Below, piece after piece: positions 40,333-49,153 of a stretch of DNA of 64,000 nucleotides. The position numbers were made by a program, and so were the translations under genes. The stretch's first letter is position 1. Each line of letters opens with the position of its first letter. The notes below the pieces were generated by a model, which made no database searches, was not told the origin of the DNA, and was given only the letters and a program-made list of their open reading frames with translations. Location: positions 186,001 to 250,000 of the forward strand of contig NZ_JHWJ01000004.1 in assembly GCF_000687555.1 (NCBI RefSeq), read 5' to 3'. The stretch comes from [Clostridium] aerotolerans DSM 5434. Its GTDB lineage: Bacteria; Bacillota; Clostridia; Lachnospirales; Lachnospiraceae.

Positions 40333-40364
40333 TTGACATTCCCCATAGGGGTAAGACCTATACT
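40333..40364 (+). promoter_or_regulatory. MerR-type promoter of the cut operon
   Basis: TTGACA (40333-40338) and TATACT (40359-40364) with a 20-base spacer holding the dyad CCCC-ATA-GGGG (40341-40351). The first spacer bases TTCCCC are identical to those of the promoter at 39163, and the dyad centres lie the same distance from the -35 box. Confidence 0.78.
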
Positions 40365-40375
40365 AAATGCATAGA

Positions 40376-40494
40376 AAAACACATGACACCTTTTGAAAAT
40401 TAGTAACATTAACTGATTTGCTGGTGTGAGGTGTTTTCTAAGCGTTTTCAGCTGAACGTGAAGAAATGAAGCAGGAGTGGCGCAGCTTCGCGCC
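40376..40494 (+). other. Structured leader of the cut operon
   Basis: The roughly 150-base leader can fold AAAACAC (40376-40382) with GTGTTTT (40431-40437) and ACACC with GGTGT inside it across a 3x3 internal loop. A second hairpin is GGCGC-AGCTTC-GCGCC (40479-40494). No T run follows either, so mRNA stability or translational control is more likely than termination. Confidence 0.45.
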
Positions 40495-40523
40495 CAACTC
40501 AAATTGGGGGAGGAAATTAAACG

Positions 40524-41504
40524 ATGACAGAAACACGAAAGAAATTCAAAAAGATTGGTATCACAGCGGGTATCATATCAGGCCTTACGTATGGTTTGTA
40601 CACAACATTCCTATTGATTGCCGGACAGTATCAACCGCTGGCAGGAGCAGCAGATGTAATTCCGGGGCTTACGGGAGCACTCATACTGGCTTACGTAACT
40701 TCAGGTCTCAACGATTTGTTCGCAGGTATTTGGCTCACAGGTTATAACATCAAAACCGGACGAATCAAAGAACTTGGAAGAAGCCTTAAGCTGTTTCCTG
40801 GCAAGATCTCACTTCTCGGTTCCTTTGTAGGCGGACCGATCGCCAGCGGCGCTTACCTTTTAGGACTTAGCATGGCGGGAGCTTATGCAATCCCCATTTC
40901 AGCCATGTATATCCTGTTTGGTGCGTTTTTCTCCAGAATCATCTTAAAACAAAAGATTGTTCCGAGAGTTGGTGCAGGAATGATGATCTGTGTGGTTGGA
41001 GCGATTATTATCAACTGGGTAAAACCAGAAGGAAGCACTAACTTTACACTTGGTATTATTTTCGCATTCGTTGCAGCCATTGGCTGGGCACTGGAAGGAG
41101 TATTTGCTGCCTACGGAAGTGCTATGCTGGATTCTGATGTACTTATTAACATCCGCCAGTTATTATCTGGTATCGTAGACTTATTTGTAATTCTGCCTAT
41201 TTTAGGCGGTATGGGTCTTTTAGGAAGTACCATGCAGGTGGTTCCGCCGGTAGCATGGCTTGTGCTTTCCGGTTTATGTGCGGCTGTATCCTATCTTTGC
41301 TGGTATAAATCCAACAGTACGGTAGGTTGTGCGGTGGGAATGTCACTTAACATTACCTACGCATTCTGGGGTGTGCTTTTTTGTATTCTGTTTATCAAAA
41401 CGCCTGTTACCCCAACGATAATCATTGGTTCTATCATTATTATTGTAGGCGCTGTTTTAGTTTCCTTAAACCCAATGGACCTGTTTAATAAAAAGGAGGA
41501 TTAA
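40524..41504 (+). CDS. DMT-superfamily (EamA-like) transporter of the choline locus, copy 1
   Basis: A 326-residue membrane protein with about ten hydrophobic helices and internal two-fold repetition, as in drug/metabolite transporters. It is the first gene of the operon. Strongly conserved with copy 2 (41798-42796) are GLTYGLYTTFLLIAGQYQPL, GAYAIPISAMYILFGAF, GWALEGVFAAYGSAM and LCWYKSNSTVGCAVGMSLN. Proteobacterial cut loci carry small EmrE-type DMT proteins instead. Choline import or trimethylamine export is likely; direction is not known. Confidence 0.72.
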   Translation: MTETRKKFKKIGITAGIISGLTYGLYTTFLLIAGQYQPLAGAADVIPGLTGALILAYVTSGLNDLFAGIWLTGYNIKTGRIKELGRSLKLFPGKISLLGSFVGGPIASGAYLLGLSMAGAYAIPISAMYILFGAFFSRIILKQKIVPRVGAGMMICVVGAIIINWVKPEGSTNFTLGIIFAFVAAIGWALEGVFAAYGSAMLDSDVLINIRQLLSGIVDLFVILPILGGMGLLGSTMQVVPPVAWLVLSGLCAAVSYLCWYKSNSTVGCAVGMSLNITYAFWGVLFCILFIKTPVTPTIIIGSIIIIVGAVLVSLNPMDLFNKKED

Positions 41505-41507
41505 GTA

Positions 41508-41798
41508 ATGAAATATGATGCATTAGGAATGATCGAGACAAAGGGCCTCATCGGCTCAATTGAAGCTGCAGATGCAATGGTAAAGGCAGCTAACGTAACT
41601 TTAATTGGTAAAGAATTCGTAGGCGGCGGCCTTGTTACTGTTATGGTAAGAGGTGATGTAGGAGCTGTTAAGGCAGCTACTGATGCAGGAGCAGCTGCAG
41701 CACAGAGAGTTGGAGAGTTAGTTTCCGTTCATGTAATCCCACGTCCTCATGCAGAGGTTGAGACAATTCTTCCGAAGGATAAGAAGGAGATTAAGTAA
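41508..41798 (+). CDS. Microcompartment hexameric shell protein (BMC-H), twin A
   Basis: A 96-residue single-BMC-domain protein of PduA/EutM type, starting [20 protein letters not shown], with the pore loop around [14 protein letters not shown] and ending [18 protein letters not shown]. Six copies form a shell tile. Its first 89 residues are identical to the protein at 56388-56672, which closes the operon, though the DNA differs at many silent positions. It lies 3 bases after transporter 1, and its TAA overlaps the ATG of transporter 2 by one base. Confidence 0.96.
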   Translation: MKYDALGMIETKGLIGSIEAADAMVKAANVTLIGKEFVGGGLVTVMVRGDVGAVKAATDAGAAAAQRVGELVSVHVIPRPHAEVETILPKDKKEIK

Positions 41799-42796
41799 TG
41801 AGCAACCAAGGAACGACAGCCGCATCTGCGGATAAACAAATGGCAGCTATCAACAAGAAGTTTAGAATTACCGGTTTATCAACTGGTGCATTTTCTGGAC
41901 TTACCTACGGAATCTACACGGTCTTAGTACTCTTAGCAGGACGTTATGCTCCCCTTGCAGGTGCAGCAGGACTGTTAGCAGGACCTTATGTATGTTCCGG
42001 TTTAAATGATCTTTTCGCAGGCATCTGGTTAACCATTTACAATGCGAAGAGCGGCCGTATCCGCGAGATGGGAAGAAGTCTTAATACATTCCCTGGTAAA
42101 ATGATTGTACTTGGTTCGATTCTCGGAGGTCCGATCGCCAATGGAGCTTACTTAGTAGGTCTTGCCCTGGCTGGAGCTTATGCGATCCCGATCTCTGCGT
42201 TATGCGCTTTGTTCGGTGCAATTTTTGCAAGAATCTTTTTAAAGCAGAAGATCACCAAGAGAGTTACTGCTGGTATGCTGGTGTGTGTAATTGGAGCTAT
42301 CATCATCAACTGGACAAAACCAGAAGGCAGCCCTAACTTTACGTTAGGAATCATCTGTGCGTTTGTAGCAGCGATTAGCTGGGCATTAGAAGGAGTATGT
42401 TCTACTTATGGCGGAGCTATGATTGATACGGATGTAGCAGTTAACTTACGTCAGCTCATTTCTGGTATCGTGGATTTATTTGTAATTCTTCCGATCGTTG
42501 GAGGTCTTGGACTTTTAGGCGGAACACTGGCAGCAGGAGTACCTGTAATCTGGCTTGCAGCTGCAGGCTTAAGTGCAGCCGTATCTTTCCTTTGCTGGTA
42601 CAAGAGCAATTCAACCGTAGGTTGTGCAATTGGTATGTCCTTAAATGTAACCTATGCCTTCTGGGGTGTTTTCTTCTGTATCCTTTTCCTGGGACAGGCA
42701 GTTACCCCTACGATCGTAATCGGTTCTATTGTAATCGTATTGGGTGCGATTTTAGTTACTATGAATCCACTTGATTTATTCAGGAAAGGGGAATAA
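41798..42796 (+). CDS. DMT-superfamily (EamA-like) transporter of the choline locus, copy 2
   Basis: A 332-residue membrane protein with about ten helices, paralogous to 40524-41504 but with a longer polar N-terminus (AASADKQMAAINKKFRITG). It keeps GLTYGIYTVLVLLAGRYAPL, GAYAIPISALCALFGAIFAR, SWALEGVCSTYGGAM and FLCWYKSNSTVGCAIGMSL. The start overlaps the BMC-H stop by a base. The pair may work as a heterodimer, as known for some DMT transporters, or serve import and export separately. Confidence 0.72.
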   Translation: MSNQGTTAASADKQMAAINKKFRITGLSTGAFSGLTYGIYTVLVLLAGRYAPLAGAAGLLAGPYVCSGLNDLFAGIWLTIYNAKSGRIREMGRSLNTFPGKMIVLGSILGGPIANGAYLVGLALAGAYAIPISALCALFGAIFARIFLKQKITKRVTAGMLVCVIGAIIINWTKPEGSPNFTLGIICAFVAAISWALEGVCSTYGGAMIDTDVAVNLRQLISGIVDLFVILPIVGGLGLLGGTLAAGVPVIWLAAAGLSAAVSFLCWYKSNSTVGCAIGMSLNVTYAFWGVFFCILFLGQAVTPTIVIGSIVIVLGAILVTMNPLDLFRKGE

Positions 42797-42800
42797 GCGT

Positions 42801-43085
42801 ATGTTATTACCTGCAAGAACAGCAGTTTTAAATTATTTATATGGCGTTAAAAATGCAGACGTTGATCAGATCATGGAGGCATTAAAGCCAGAATACGGCA
42901 ATGAGCGTCAGTTTACAAAAGAGCGTTACATTGATCACGTTATGTCATTGGAAGCCAATGGAATGGTAAACTTAAGCAGCCACGATCTGGACAAGAACGG
43001 AGATCTGCGTATGTACTACGAAATCAACGACGACGGAAGAAGTGCTGTTGACAAATACGTAGACAAAAAGTACCGCCACAAATAA
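42801..43085 (+). CDS. Small conserved protein of the choline locus, winged-helix-like
   Basis: A 94-residue charged protein. TAVLNYLYGVKNADVDQIMEAL, KERYIDHVMSLEANGMV, and a likely beta wing with GDLRMYYEINDDGRSAVDKY give the helix-helix-helix-wing order of small winged-helix DNA-binding proteins. I do not recognise a named family. The ATG at 42801 is used; an earlier in-frame TTG overlaps the transporter. It sits between a transporter and shell genes, so it could be a local regulator or a protein-protein scaffold inside the compartment. Confidence 0.5.
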   Translation: MLLPARTAVLNYLYGVKNADVDQIMEALKPEYGNERQFTKERYIDHVMSLEANGMVNLSSHDLDKNGDLRMYYEINDDGRSAVDKYVDKKYRHK

Positions 43086-43105
43086 TTCGAGGAGGTTTAC
43101 TCAAG

Positions 43106-43402
43106 GTGAGATATTACGGAGATGAAGCCTTAGGGCTTGTGGAAACCGTCGGACTGGTTCCGGCACTGGAAGCTGCAGATAAGATGTTAAAGGCAGCAGA
43201 TGTTGAATTGATTTCTTATGAAAATGTAGGCTCCACGTTAGTTACCATTATGGTAAAGGGTGATGTAGCAGCTGTTCGTTCTTCCGTAGATGCAGGCGCT
43301 GAAGCCGCCGCAGCCATCGGTAAGCTGACGGCAAAGAATGTTATGCCAAGACCAATCAAAGAGGTTGGTGACATTGTATCAGTTCATGATATAGACGCAT
43401 AA
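43106..43402 (+). CDS. Microcompartment hexameric shell protein (BMC-H)
   Basis: A 98-residue single-BMC-domain protein (ALGLVETVGLVPALEAADKM, ENVGSTLVTIMVKGDVAAV, KNVMPRPIKEV). It starts with GTG, 11 bases after GAGGAGG. It is distinct from twin A/B, with a different pore loop (GSTL instead of GGGL), so it adds a second kind of pore to the shell. Confidence 0.93.
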   Translation: MRYYGDEALGLVETVGLVPALEAADKMLKAADVELISYENVGSTLVTIMVKGDVAAVRSSVDAGAEAAAAIGKLTAKNVMPRPIKEVGDIVSVHDIDA

Positions 43403-43418
43403 GGAAAGGAAACAGTAT

Positions 43419-43727
43419 ATGGAAAGATATGAAGCCATAGGCGCAATTGAAACATTTGGTTTGGTATTCGTACTGGAAGCGGCTGATGCAATGTGTAAGG
43501 CAGCAGAAGTAGAACTGGTTGGATATGAGAACGTAGCTTCCGGCTATATCTCAGTTCTGGTACAGGGTGATGTAGGCGCCTGTAAGACTGCGGTAGAAGC
43601 AGGAATCAAAGCTGTTAATAATTTAGGAGCTGAGGTATACAGCTCTGTGGTCATCCCAAGACCTCATCCCGATCTTGCCAAGATCGTAAAGAGATACGCG
43701 ATTCCCACAGCTTCTTCAGAGGAATAA
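43419..43727 (+). CDS. Microcompartment hexameric shell protein (BMC-H)
   Basis: A 102-residue single-BMC-domain protein (AIGAIETFGLVFVLEAADAM, YENVASGYISVLVQGDVGAC, SVVIPRPHPDLAKIV) with a short C-terminal extension. The pore loop reads ASGY. It follows the previous shell gene by 16 bases and precedes an aldehyde-dehydrogenase-like gene. Confidence 0.93.
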   Translation: MERYEAIGAIETFGLVFVLEAADAMCKAAEVELVGYENVASGYISVLVQGDVGACKTAVEAGIKAVNNLGAEVYSSVVIPRPHPDLAKIVKRYAIPTASSEE

Positions 43728-43757
43728 CAGACATCCCGAACGAAGGGAGATATGGAA

Positions 43758-45251
43758 ATGAGTTTTATAGATAAAGACCTGCTCTCCATTCAGGAGGCCA
43801 GGATTTTAATGGAAAGCGCACGAGAAGCCAGAGAAAGCATGCTTACCTTCCCCCAAGAGAAGCTTGATCATATCGTAGGTGTCCTTGCTATGGCTGCTAA
43901 GGAAATGGCAGAGGAGCTGGCGGTCATGTCCGCAGAAGAAACCGGATATGGACGCTGGCAGGATAAATTTGTGAAGAACACATTTATCTGTGAAACTCTT
44001 CCAAAACAGCTTGACCCAATGACCTGTGTCGGAATTCTTAACGAAGATCATGTGTTAAAGACCATGGATATCGGTGTTCCGGTAGGTGTCATTGCGGCCT
44101 TAACGCCAGCAGTAAGTCCGGTTTCCACAGCGATTTATAATGTGCTCATCGCTGTGAAATCGGGAAACCCAATCGTGATTGCTCCCCATGATAGAGCAAA
44201 AAAAGTAACCGGAAGGCTCCTTAACCGGTTGCAGGAGGCAGGCAAGTCCTGCGGCCTGCCGGAAGGTGCCATCGGATATTTAAAAACAGTAACAACAGCA
44301 GGTGCAATGGAGCTGATTCACCACCCGGCAGCGGCTATGGTGATCAATACCGGAGTACCGGAGCTTTGCAAAAAGGCAGCGGAAAGCGGAAAGCCTTACA
44401 TCTACGGCGGAACAGGCAATGGTCCTGTATTTATCGAACGGTCCGCAGATGTAAGACAAGCCGTGGCAGATATCATCGCCAGCCGTACCTTTGATTATGG
44501 AATCGTATCCGCGGCAGAACAGTATGTGGTCGTGGACAGCGTAATCGCAGCAGATGTAAAAGCAGAGATGGTGAGGAATCACGCCTATTTCATGAACAGC
44601 GAGGAAGAAAAGATGTTAATCGATCTTCTCTGGCTGGAAAGCGGAAAGGCGGATACCGAGATTATGGGAAGACCGGCGGACTGGCTTGCCAGACGAGCAG
44701 GATTTGAAGTACCTGATTCTACCACGGTTCTGGTTTCTGAACAGAAGTATATTTCAGAAAGAAACCCATTTGCAAAAGAGCTTCTCTGTCCGGTACTTGC
44801 TTATTACATTGAGCACGACTGGATGCATGCCTGCGAGAAATGTATGAGCCTTCTGGTCAATGAAAGCCACGGTCACACCCTGGTGATCCATTCCAGAGAC
44901 GAGGAAGTAATCCGCCAGTTCGCATGTAAAAAGCCAGTCGGAAGAGTTCTTGTGAACACACCGGCCACCCTTGGAAGTATGGGAGCAACAACGAATCTGT
45001 TCCCGGCTATGACCTTAGGAAGCATCACGTCAGGTGCAGGAATGACTGCAGATAATGTCTCCCCCATGAACTTCATATACGTCCGTAAGGTAGGATATGG
45101 AGTCCGCAAAGCTGAGGAATTCTTAAAGCTGACGAATCGGGCTGACAAAGGGTATGTAGCCGTTCCCGAAGGAAAAAACGGTGCTGAAGATGCTAAGGCT
45201 CTGTTAAAGCAGATCTTAGAGGCACTGTCCAAAGAACTGGACGAGAAATAA
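43758..45251 (+). CDS. Acylating aldehyde-dehydrogenase homologue lacking the catalytic cysteine
   Basis: A 497-residue homologue of CoA-acylating acetaldehyde dehydrogenases, aligned with 54135-55682 from end to end. Where that enzyme has FDYGTICASEQ with nucleophile Cys251, this one has FDYGIVSAAEQ with Ser251 (codon TCC). The oxyanion-region motif PSTNPTS reads PAVSPVS, losing Asn120, and GVGAGNSP reads GGTGNGP. It is otherwise intact and ends in an amphipathic helix (AEDAKALLKQILEALSKEL) of encapsulation-peptide type. A structural or regulatory pseudoenzyme of the compartment is likely. The ATG at 43758 is chosen because GGGAG lies 8 bases before it; another ATG is 6 bases upstream. Confidence 0.85.
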   Translation: MSFIDKDLLSIQEARILMESAREARESMLTFPQEKLDHIVGVLAMAAKEMAEELAVMSAEETGYGRWQDKFVKNTFICETLPKQLDPMTCVGILNEDHVLKTMDIGVPVGVIAALTPAVSPVSTAIYNVLIAVKSGNPIVIAPHDRAKKVTGRLLNRLQEAGKSCGLPEGAIGYLKTVTTAGAMELIHHPAAAMVINTGVPELCKKAAESGKPYIYGGTGNGPVFIERSADVRQAVADIIASRTFDYGIVSAAEQYVVVDSVIAADVKAEMVRNHAYFMNSEEEKMLIDLLWLESGKADTEIMGRPADWLARRAGFEVPDSTTVLVSEQKYISERNPFAKELLCPVLAYYIEHDWMHACEKCMSLLVNESHGHTLVIHSRDEEVIRQFACKKPVGRVLVNTPATLGSMGATTNLFPAMTLGSITSGAGMTADNVSPMNFIYVRKVGYGVRKAEEFLKLTNRADKGYVAVPEGKNGAEDAKALLKQILEALSKELDEK

Positions 45252-45272
45252 CAGAAAGAGAGGGAAATCGTA

Positions 45273-47819
45273 TTGGATATTCGTGAATTTTCTAATAAAT
45301 TTGTAGAAGCGACCAAGAACATGTCTCCAGAAGAGAGAGCTTCTCTCATGAAGATGTTCGAAAGTGTTTCTGATGAGATCAACAAAAAGGAGTCCGCTCC
45401 TAAGAGTGATTATGTAAATGTTGAGGAGGGTACTGAGATCCCTGACGGCATCACTGCAAGACTTAAGAACTTAAAAGAAAACTACTTAACACATAGACCA
45501 ACCATTACCACACACCGTGCTCGTGCCATCACTAAGATTGCAAAAGAGAACCCTGGTATGCCAAAGATCATGCTTCGTGCAAAATGCTTCCGCTACTGCT
45601 GCGAAACTGCTCCTCTTGTAATCCAGGATAACGAGCTGATCGTAGGTGCTCCTAACGGCGCTCCTCGTGCAGGTGCATTCTCTCCTGATATCGCATGGAG
45701 ATGGATGGTAGATGAGATCGATACCATTGGTTCCCGTCCTCAGGATCCTTTCTACATCTCTGATGAAGACAAGAAGATCATGAAGGAAGAGCTGTTCCCA
45801 TACTGGGAAGGCAAGTCTGTTGATGAGTATTGTGAAGATCAGTACCGTGAAGCTGGTGTTTGGGAATTATCCGGTGAATCTTTCGTATCTGACTGTTCCT
45901 ACCACGCAATCAACGGCGGCGGCGATTCAAACCCTGGTTACGACGTAATCTTAATGAAGAAGGGCATGCTGGATATTCAGCAGGAAGCAAAGGATCATTT
46001 AAAAGAACTGGATTATCAGAATCCAGATGATATCGAGAAGATCTACTTCTATAAGTCCATCATCGATACCACAGAAGGCGTTATGATCTACGCGAAGAGA
46101 CTTTCTGACTATGCAAAAGAGCTTGCAGACAAAGAAACAAATCCAAAGCGTAAGGCTGAGCTTTATAAGATTTCTGAAGTAAATGCTTATGTTCCAGCTC
46201 ACAAGCCAAGAACTTACTGGGAAGCTATCCAGTCTGTATGGACCATCGAATCCCTTCTTGTAGTAGAAGAGAACCAGACAGGTATGTCCATCGGACGTGT
46301 AGACCAGTACATGTATGAATTCTACAAAGACGATATCCAGTCCGGTCGTATGAACGATTTCCAGGCATTCGAGCTTTCTGGATGTATGCTGATTAAGATG
46401 TCTGAGATGATGTGGATCACCAGCGAGGGCGGTTCCAAATTCTTCGCAGGATATCAGCCATTCGTAAATATGTGCGTCGGCGGTGTGACCCGCAGCGGAC
46501 AGGATGCGACCAATGAATTAACCTACCTGTTAATGGATGCAGTTCGTCACGTAAAGATTTATCAGCCATCTTTAGCTTGCCGTATCCACAACAAGTCCCC
46601 GAAGAAGTACTTAAAGAAAATCGTAGATGTTGTTCGTTCCGGTATGGGCTTCCCAGCTTGTCACTTTGACGATGCACACATCAAGATGATGCTTGCTAAG
46701 GGCGTTACCATTGAAGATGCACGTGACTACTGTCTTATGGGCTGTGTAGAGCCTCAGAAGTCCGGTCGTTTATATCAGTGGACCTCAACTGCTTATACTC
46801 AGTGGCCAATCTGTATCGAGCTTGTTTTAAACAAGGGTGTTCCGTTATGGTATGGCAAACAGGTTTGCCCGGATATGGGTGACTTAAACAGCTTTAAGAC
46901 TTATGAAGAATTTGAAGCAGCTGTAAAAGAAGAGATTAAGTACATCACAAAATGGTCTTCTGTAGCAACTGTAATTTCTCAGCGTATCCACAGAGAATTA
47001 GCTCCAAAGCCATTAATGTCCATCATGTATGAAGGATGTATGGAAAAGGCAAAAGACGTATCTGCCGGCGGCGCTATGTATAACTTTGGACCTGGTGTTG
47101 TATGGTCTGGTCTTGCAACCTATGCAGATTCCATGGCAGCAATCAAGAAACTGGTATTCGATGAGAAGAAATATACACTCCAGCAGTTAAATGAAGCATT
47201 AAAGGCTGACTTTGTTGGATACGATCAGATCCGCACCGATTGCTTAAATGCTCCAAAATACGGAAACGACGACGATTACGCAGATTTAATTGCAGCTGAT
47301 CTGGTTGACTTTACCGAGCATGAGCACAGAAAATATAAAACATTATACTCTGTGTTAAGCCACGGAACCTTATCCATTTCAAACAACACTCCATTCGGAC
47401 AGCTGACTGGTGCATCTGCAAACGGACGTCATGCATGGCTTCCTCTTTCTGACGGTATCAGCCCAACTCAGGGTGCTGACTTTAAGGGACCTACAGCTAT
47501 CATCAAATCCGTATCCAAGATGTCTAATGACAGCATGAACATTGGTATGGTACACAACTTTAAGATCATGGCAGGACTTCTTGATACTCCAGAAGGAGAA
47601 GAAAGCTTAATCGCACTTCTTCGTACCGCCTGCATGTTCGGAAACGGTGAGATGCAGTTCAACTATCTGGATAACAACACCTTAATCGAGGCTCAGAAGC
47701 ATCCAGAACTGTATCGTGACTTAATCGTACGTGTTGCCGGCTACAGCGCATTCTTCGTTGAGCTTTGCAAGGACGTACAGGACGAGATCATCAGCAGAAC
47801 CATGCTCACACATTTCTAA
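45273..47819 (+). CDS. cutC: Choline trimethylamine-lyase (glycyl radical enzyme)
   Basis: An 848-residue glycyl radical enzyme that cleaves choline to trimethylamine and acetaldehyde without oxygen. The active-site loop is CLMGCVEPQ with Cys491 and Glu493, and the glycyl radical site is [12 protein letters not shown] with Gly823, 25 residues from the end. Tyr210 and Asp218 in [16 protein letters not shown] match in spacing the choline-contacting Tyr208/Asp216 of the Desulfovibrio enzyme. The first 45 residues form an amphipathic, charged extension probably used for packing inside the shell. The start is TTG after AGAGAGGG. It is followed after 22 bases by its activase. Confidence 0.96.
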   Translation: MDIREFSNKFVEATKNMSPEERASLMKMFESVSDEINKKESAPKSDYVNVEEGTEIPDGITARLKNLKENYLTHRPTITTHRARAITKIAKENPGMPKIMLRAKCFRYCCETAPLVIQDNELIVGAPNGAPRAGAFSPDIAWRWMVDEIDTIGSRPQDPFYISDEDKKIMKEELFPYWEGKSVDEYCEDQYREAGVWELSGESFVSDCSYHAINGGGDSNPGYDVILMKKGMLDIQQEAKDHLKELDYQNPDDIEKIYFYKSIIDTTEGVMIYAKRLSDYAKELADKETNPKRKAELYKISEVNAYVPAHKPRTYWEAIQSVWTIESLLVVEENQTGMSIGRVDQYMYEFYKDDIQSGRMNDFQAFELSGCMLIKMSEMMWITSEGGSKFFAGYQPFVNMCVGGVTRSGQDATNELTYLLMDAVRHVKIYQPSLACRIHNKSPKKYLKKIVDVVRSGMGFPACHFDDAHIKMMLAKGVTIEDARDYCLMGCVEPQKSGRLYQWTSTAYTQWPICIELVLNKGVPLWYGKQVCPDMGDLNSFKTYEEFEAAVKEEIKYITKWSSVATVISQRIHRELAPKPLMSIMYEGCMEKAKDVSAGGAMYNFGPGVVWSGLATYADSMAAIKKLVFDEKKYTLQQLNEALKADFVGYDQIRTDCLNAPKYGNDDDYADLIAADLVDFTEHEHRKYKTLYSVLSHGTLSISNNTPFGQLTGASANGRHAWLPLSDGISPTQGADFKGPTAIIKSVSKMSNDSMNIGMVHNFKIMAGLLDTPEGEESLIALLRTACMFGNGEMQFNYLDNNTLIEAQKHPELYRDLIVRVAGYSAFFVELCKDVQDEIISRTMLTHF

Positions 47820-47841
47820 TAGGAAACGGAGATTAATCACT

Positions 47842-48795
47842 ATGGACCATGGAAATACAGGAGAGATTGAACGTAAGGCGCTAATCTTTAATGTGCAGAA
47901 GTACAATATGTATGACGGGCCGGGTATCAGAACTCTGGTGTTCTTTAAAGGCTGTCCGCTCCGGTGTAAATGGTGTGCCAACCCGGAAGGGCTGGAACGG
48001 AAATTCCAGGTGATGTATAAAAGAAATTCCTGTGTAGACTGCGGGGCGTGCACGAAAGTGTGCCCCGTAGGAATCCATGTGATATCCAACGAGACCGGTA
48101 AGCATGAAATTGTGCGGGAAAAGGATTGCATCGGCTGTATGGAATGTACAAAGGTCTGTCCTAACGCGGCGCTTAACATTGCTGGAGAGGTGAAAACCAT
48201 TTCAGAACTGCTTAAGATCGTGGAAGAGGATGTAGGATTTTATGACATTTCCGGCGGAGGGGTAACCCTTGGCGGCGGTGAAGTGACCGCCCAGCCGGAG
48301 GCAGCCTTAAACCTTTTAATGGCCTGTAAGCGGGAAGGAATCAATACAGCGATTGAAACCTGCGGTTATACAAAAACGGAAACGATATTAAAGATTGCAG
48401 AGTACGTGGACTTGTTCCTCTTTGATATCAAGCATATGGACCCGGTAAAGCACAACGAGCTGGTAGGAGTCAGCAATGAGCTGATCCTCACCAACATTAA
48501 GGAGCTGCTCCACCGCCGCTATAACGTTAAGGTGCGTATGCCGATGTTAAAGGGAATCAACGACAGCAAAGAAGAGATAGATGCGGTCATCAAATTCCTG
48601 ATGCCGTTCCGTGACGATAAGAATTTTAAGGGAATTGATCTCCTTCCTTACCACAAGCTGGGAGTGAATAAATACAATCAGCTGGATAAGGAATACCCGA
48701 TTGAAGGTGATCCAAGCTTAAGCGCTGAGGATTTAGACCGGATCGAAGGCTGGATGAAAGATTATCAGTTCCCGGTTACTGTAGTGAAGCACTAG
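47842..48795 (+). CDS. cutD: Choline trimethylamine-lyase activating enzyme (radical SAM)
   Basis: A 317-residue glycyl-radical-enzyme activase. The radical SAM motif is GCPLRCKWC (Cys38, 42, 45), followed by two ferredoxin-like 4Fe-4S motifs, CVDCGACTKVCP (64-74) and CIGCMECTKVCP (96-106), and GGGVTLGGGEVTAQ for SAM binding. It would install the radical on Gly823 of CutC. The ATG at 47842, 22 bases after cutC, is used; a longer frame upstream only overlaps cutC. Confidence 0.95.
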   Translation: MDHGNTGEIERKALIFNVQKYNMYDGPGIRTLVFFKGCPLRCKWCANPEGLERKFQVMYKRNSCVDCGACTKVCPVGIHVISNETGKHEIVREKDCIGCMECTKVCPNAALNIAGEVKTISELLKIVEEDVGFYDISGGGVTLGGGEVTAQPEAALNLLMACKREGINTAIETCGYTKTETILKIAEYVDLFLFDIKHMDPVKHNELVGVSNELILTNIKELLHRRYNVKVRMPMLKGINDSKEEIDAVIKFLMPFRDDKNFKGIDLLPYHKLGVNKYNQLDKEYPIEGDPSLSAEDLDRIEGWMKDYQFPVTVVKH

Positions 48796-48811
48796 GAAAG
48801 GGGAAAACGTC

Positions 48812-49153
48812 GTGGTAGAGATGCAGCAGCGTGTCATAGAAGAATCCGTTCCGGGCAAACAGGTGACCATTGCCCATGTCATCGCATCCCCCATTGGGGA
48901 GGTATATGAATGCTTGGGCATTGATGAGCTAGGAGCCATTGGAATACTCACCTTATCTCCCTTTGAGACATCCATCATTGCTGCGGATATTGCAGCAAAG
49001 GCAGCGGATGTACAGGTGGGATTTTTAGACCGGTTTACCGGATCTGTCATCATTGCAGGCGACGTGGATAGTGTGGAAACTGCTTTAACTGCGGTATGCG
49101 TAACTTTGGAACGTGTACTTGGTTACACCGTGCCACCAGTCACAAAGACATGA
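48812..49153 (+). CDS. eutS: EutS/PduU-type shell protein (circularly permuted BMC)
   Basis: A 113-residue protein that follows EutS/PduU closely: QRVIEESVPGKQVTIAHVIA, GAIGILTLSPFETSIIAADI and DVQVGFLDRFTGSVIIAGDV. These permuted BMC proteins form hexamers with a small beta-barrel over the pore. It starts with GTG after AGGAAAGGGG. Its TGA overlaps the ATG of the EutP-like gene by 4 bases. Confidence 0.93.
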   Translation: MVEMQQRVIEESVPGKQVTIAHVIASPIGEVYECLGIDELGAIGILTLSPFETSIIAADIAAKAADVQVGFLDRFTGSVIIAGDVDSVETALTAVCVTLERVLGYTVPPVTKT

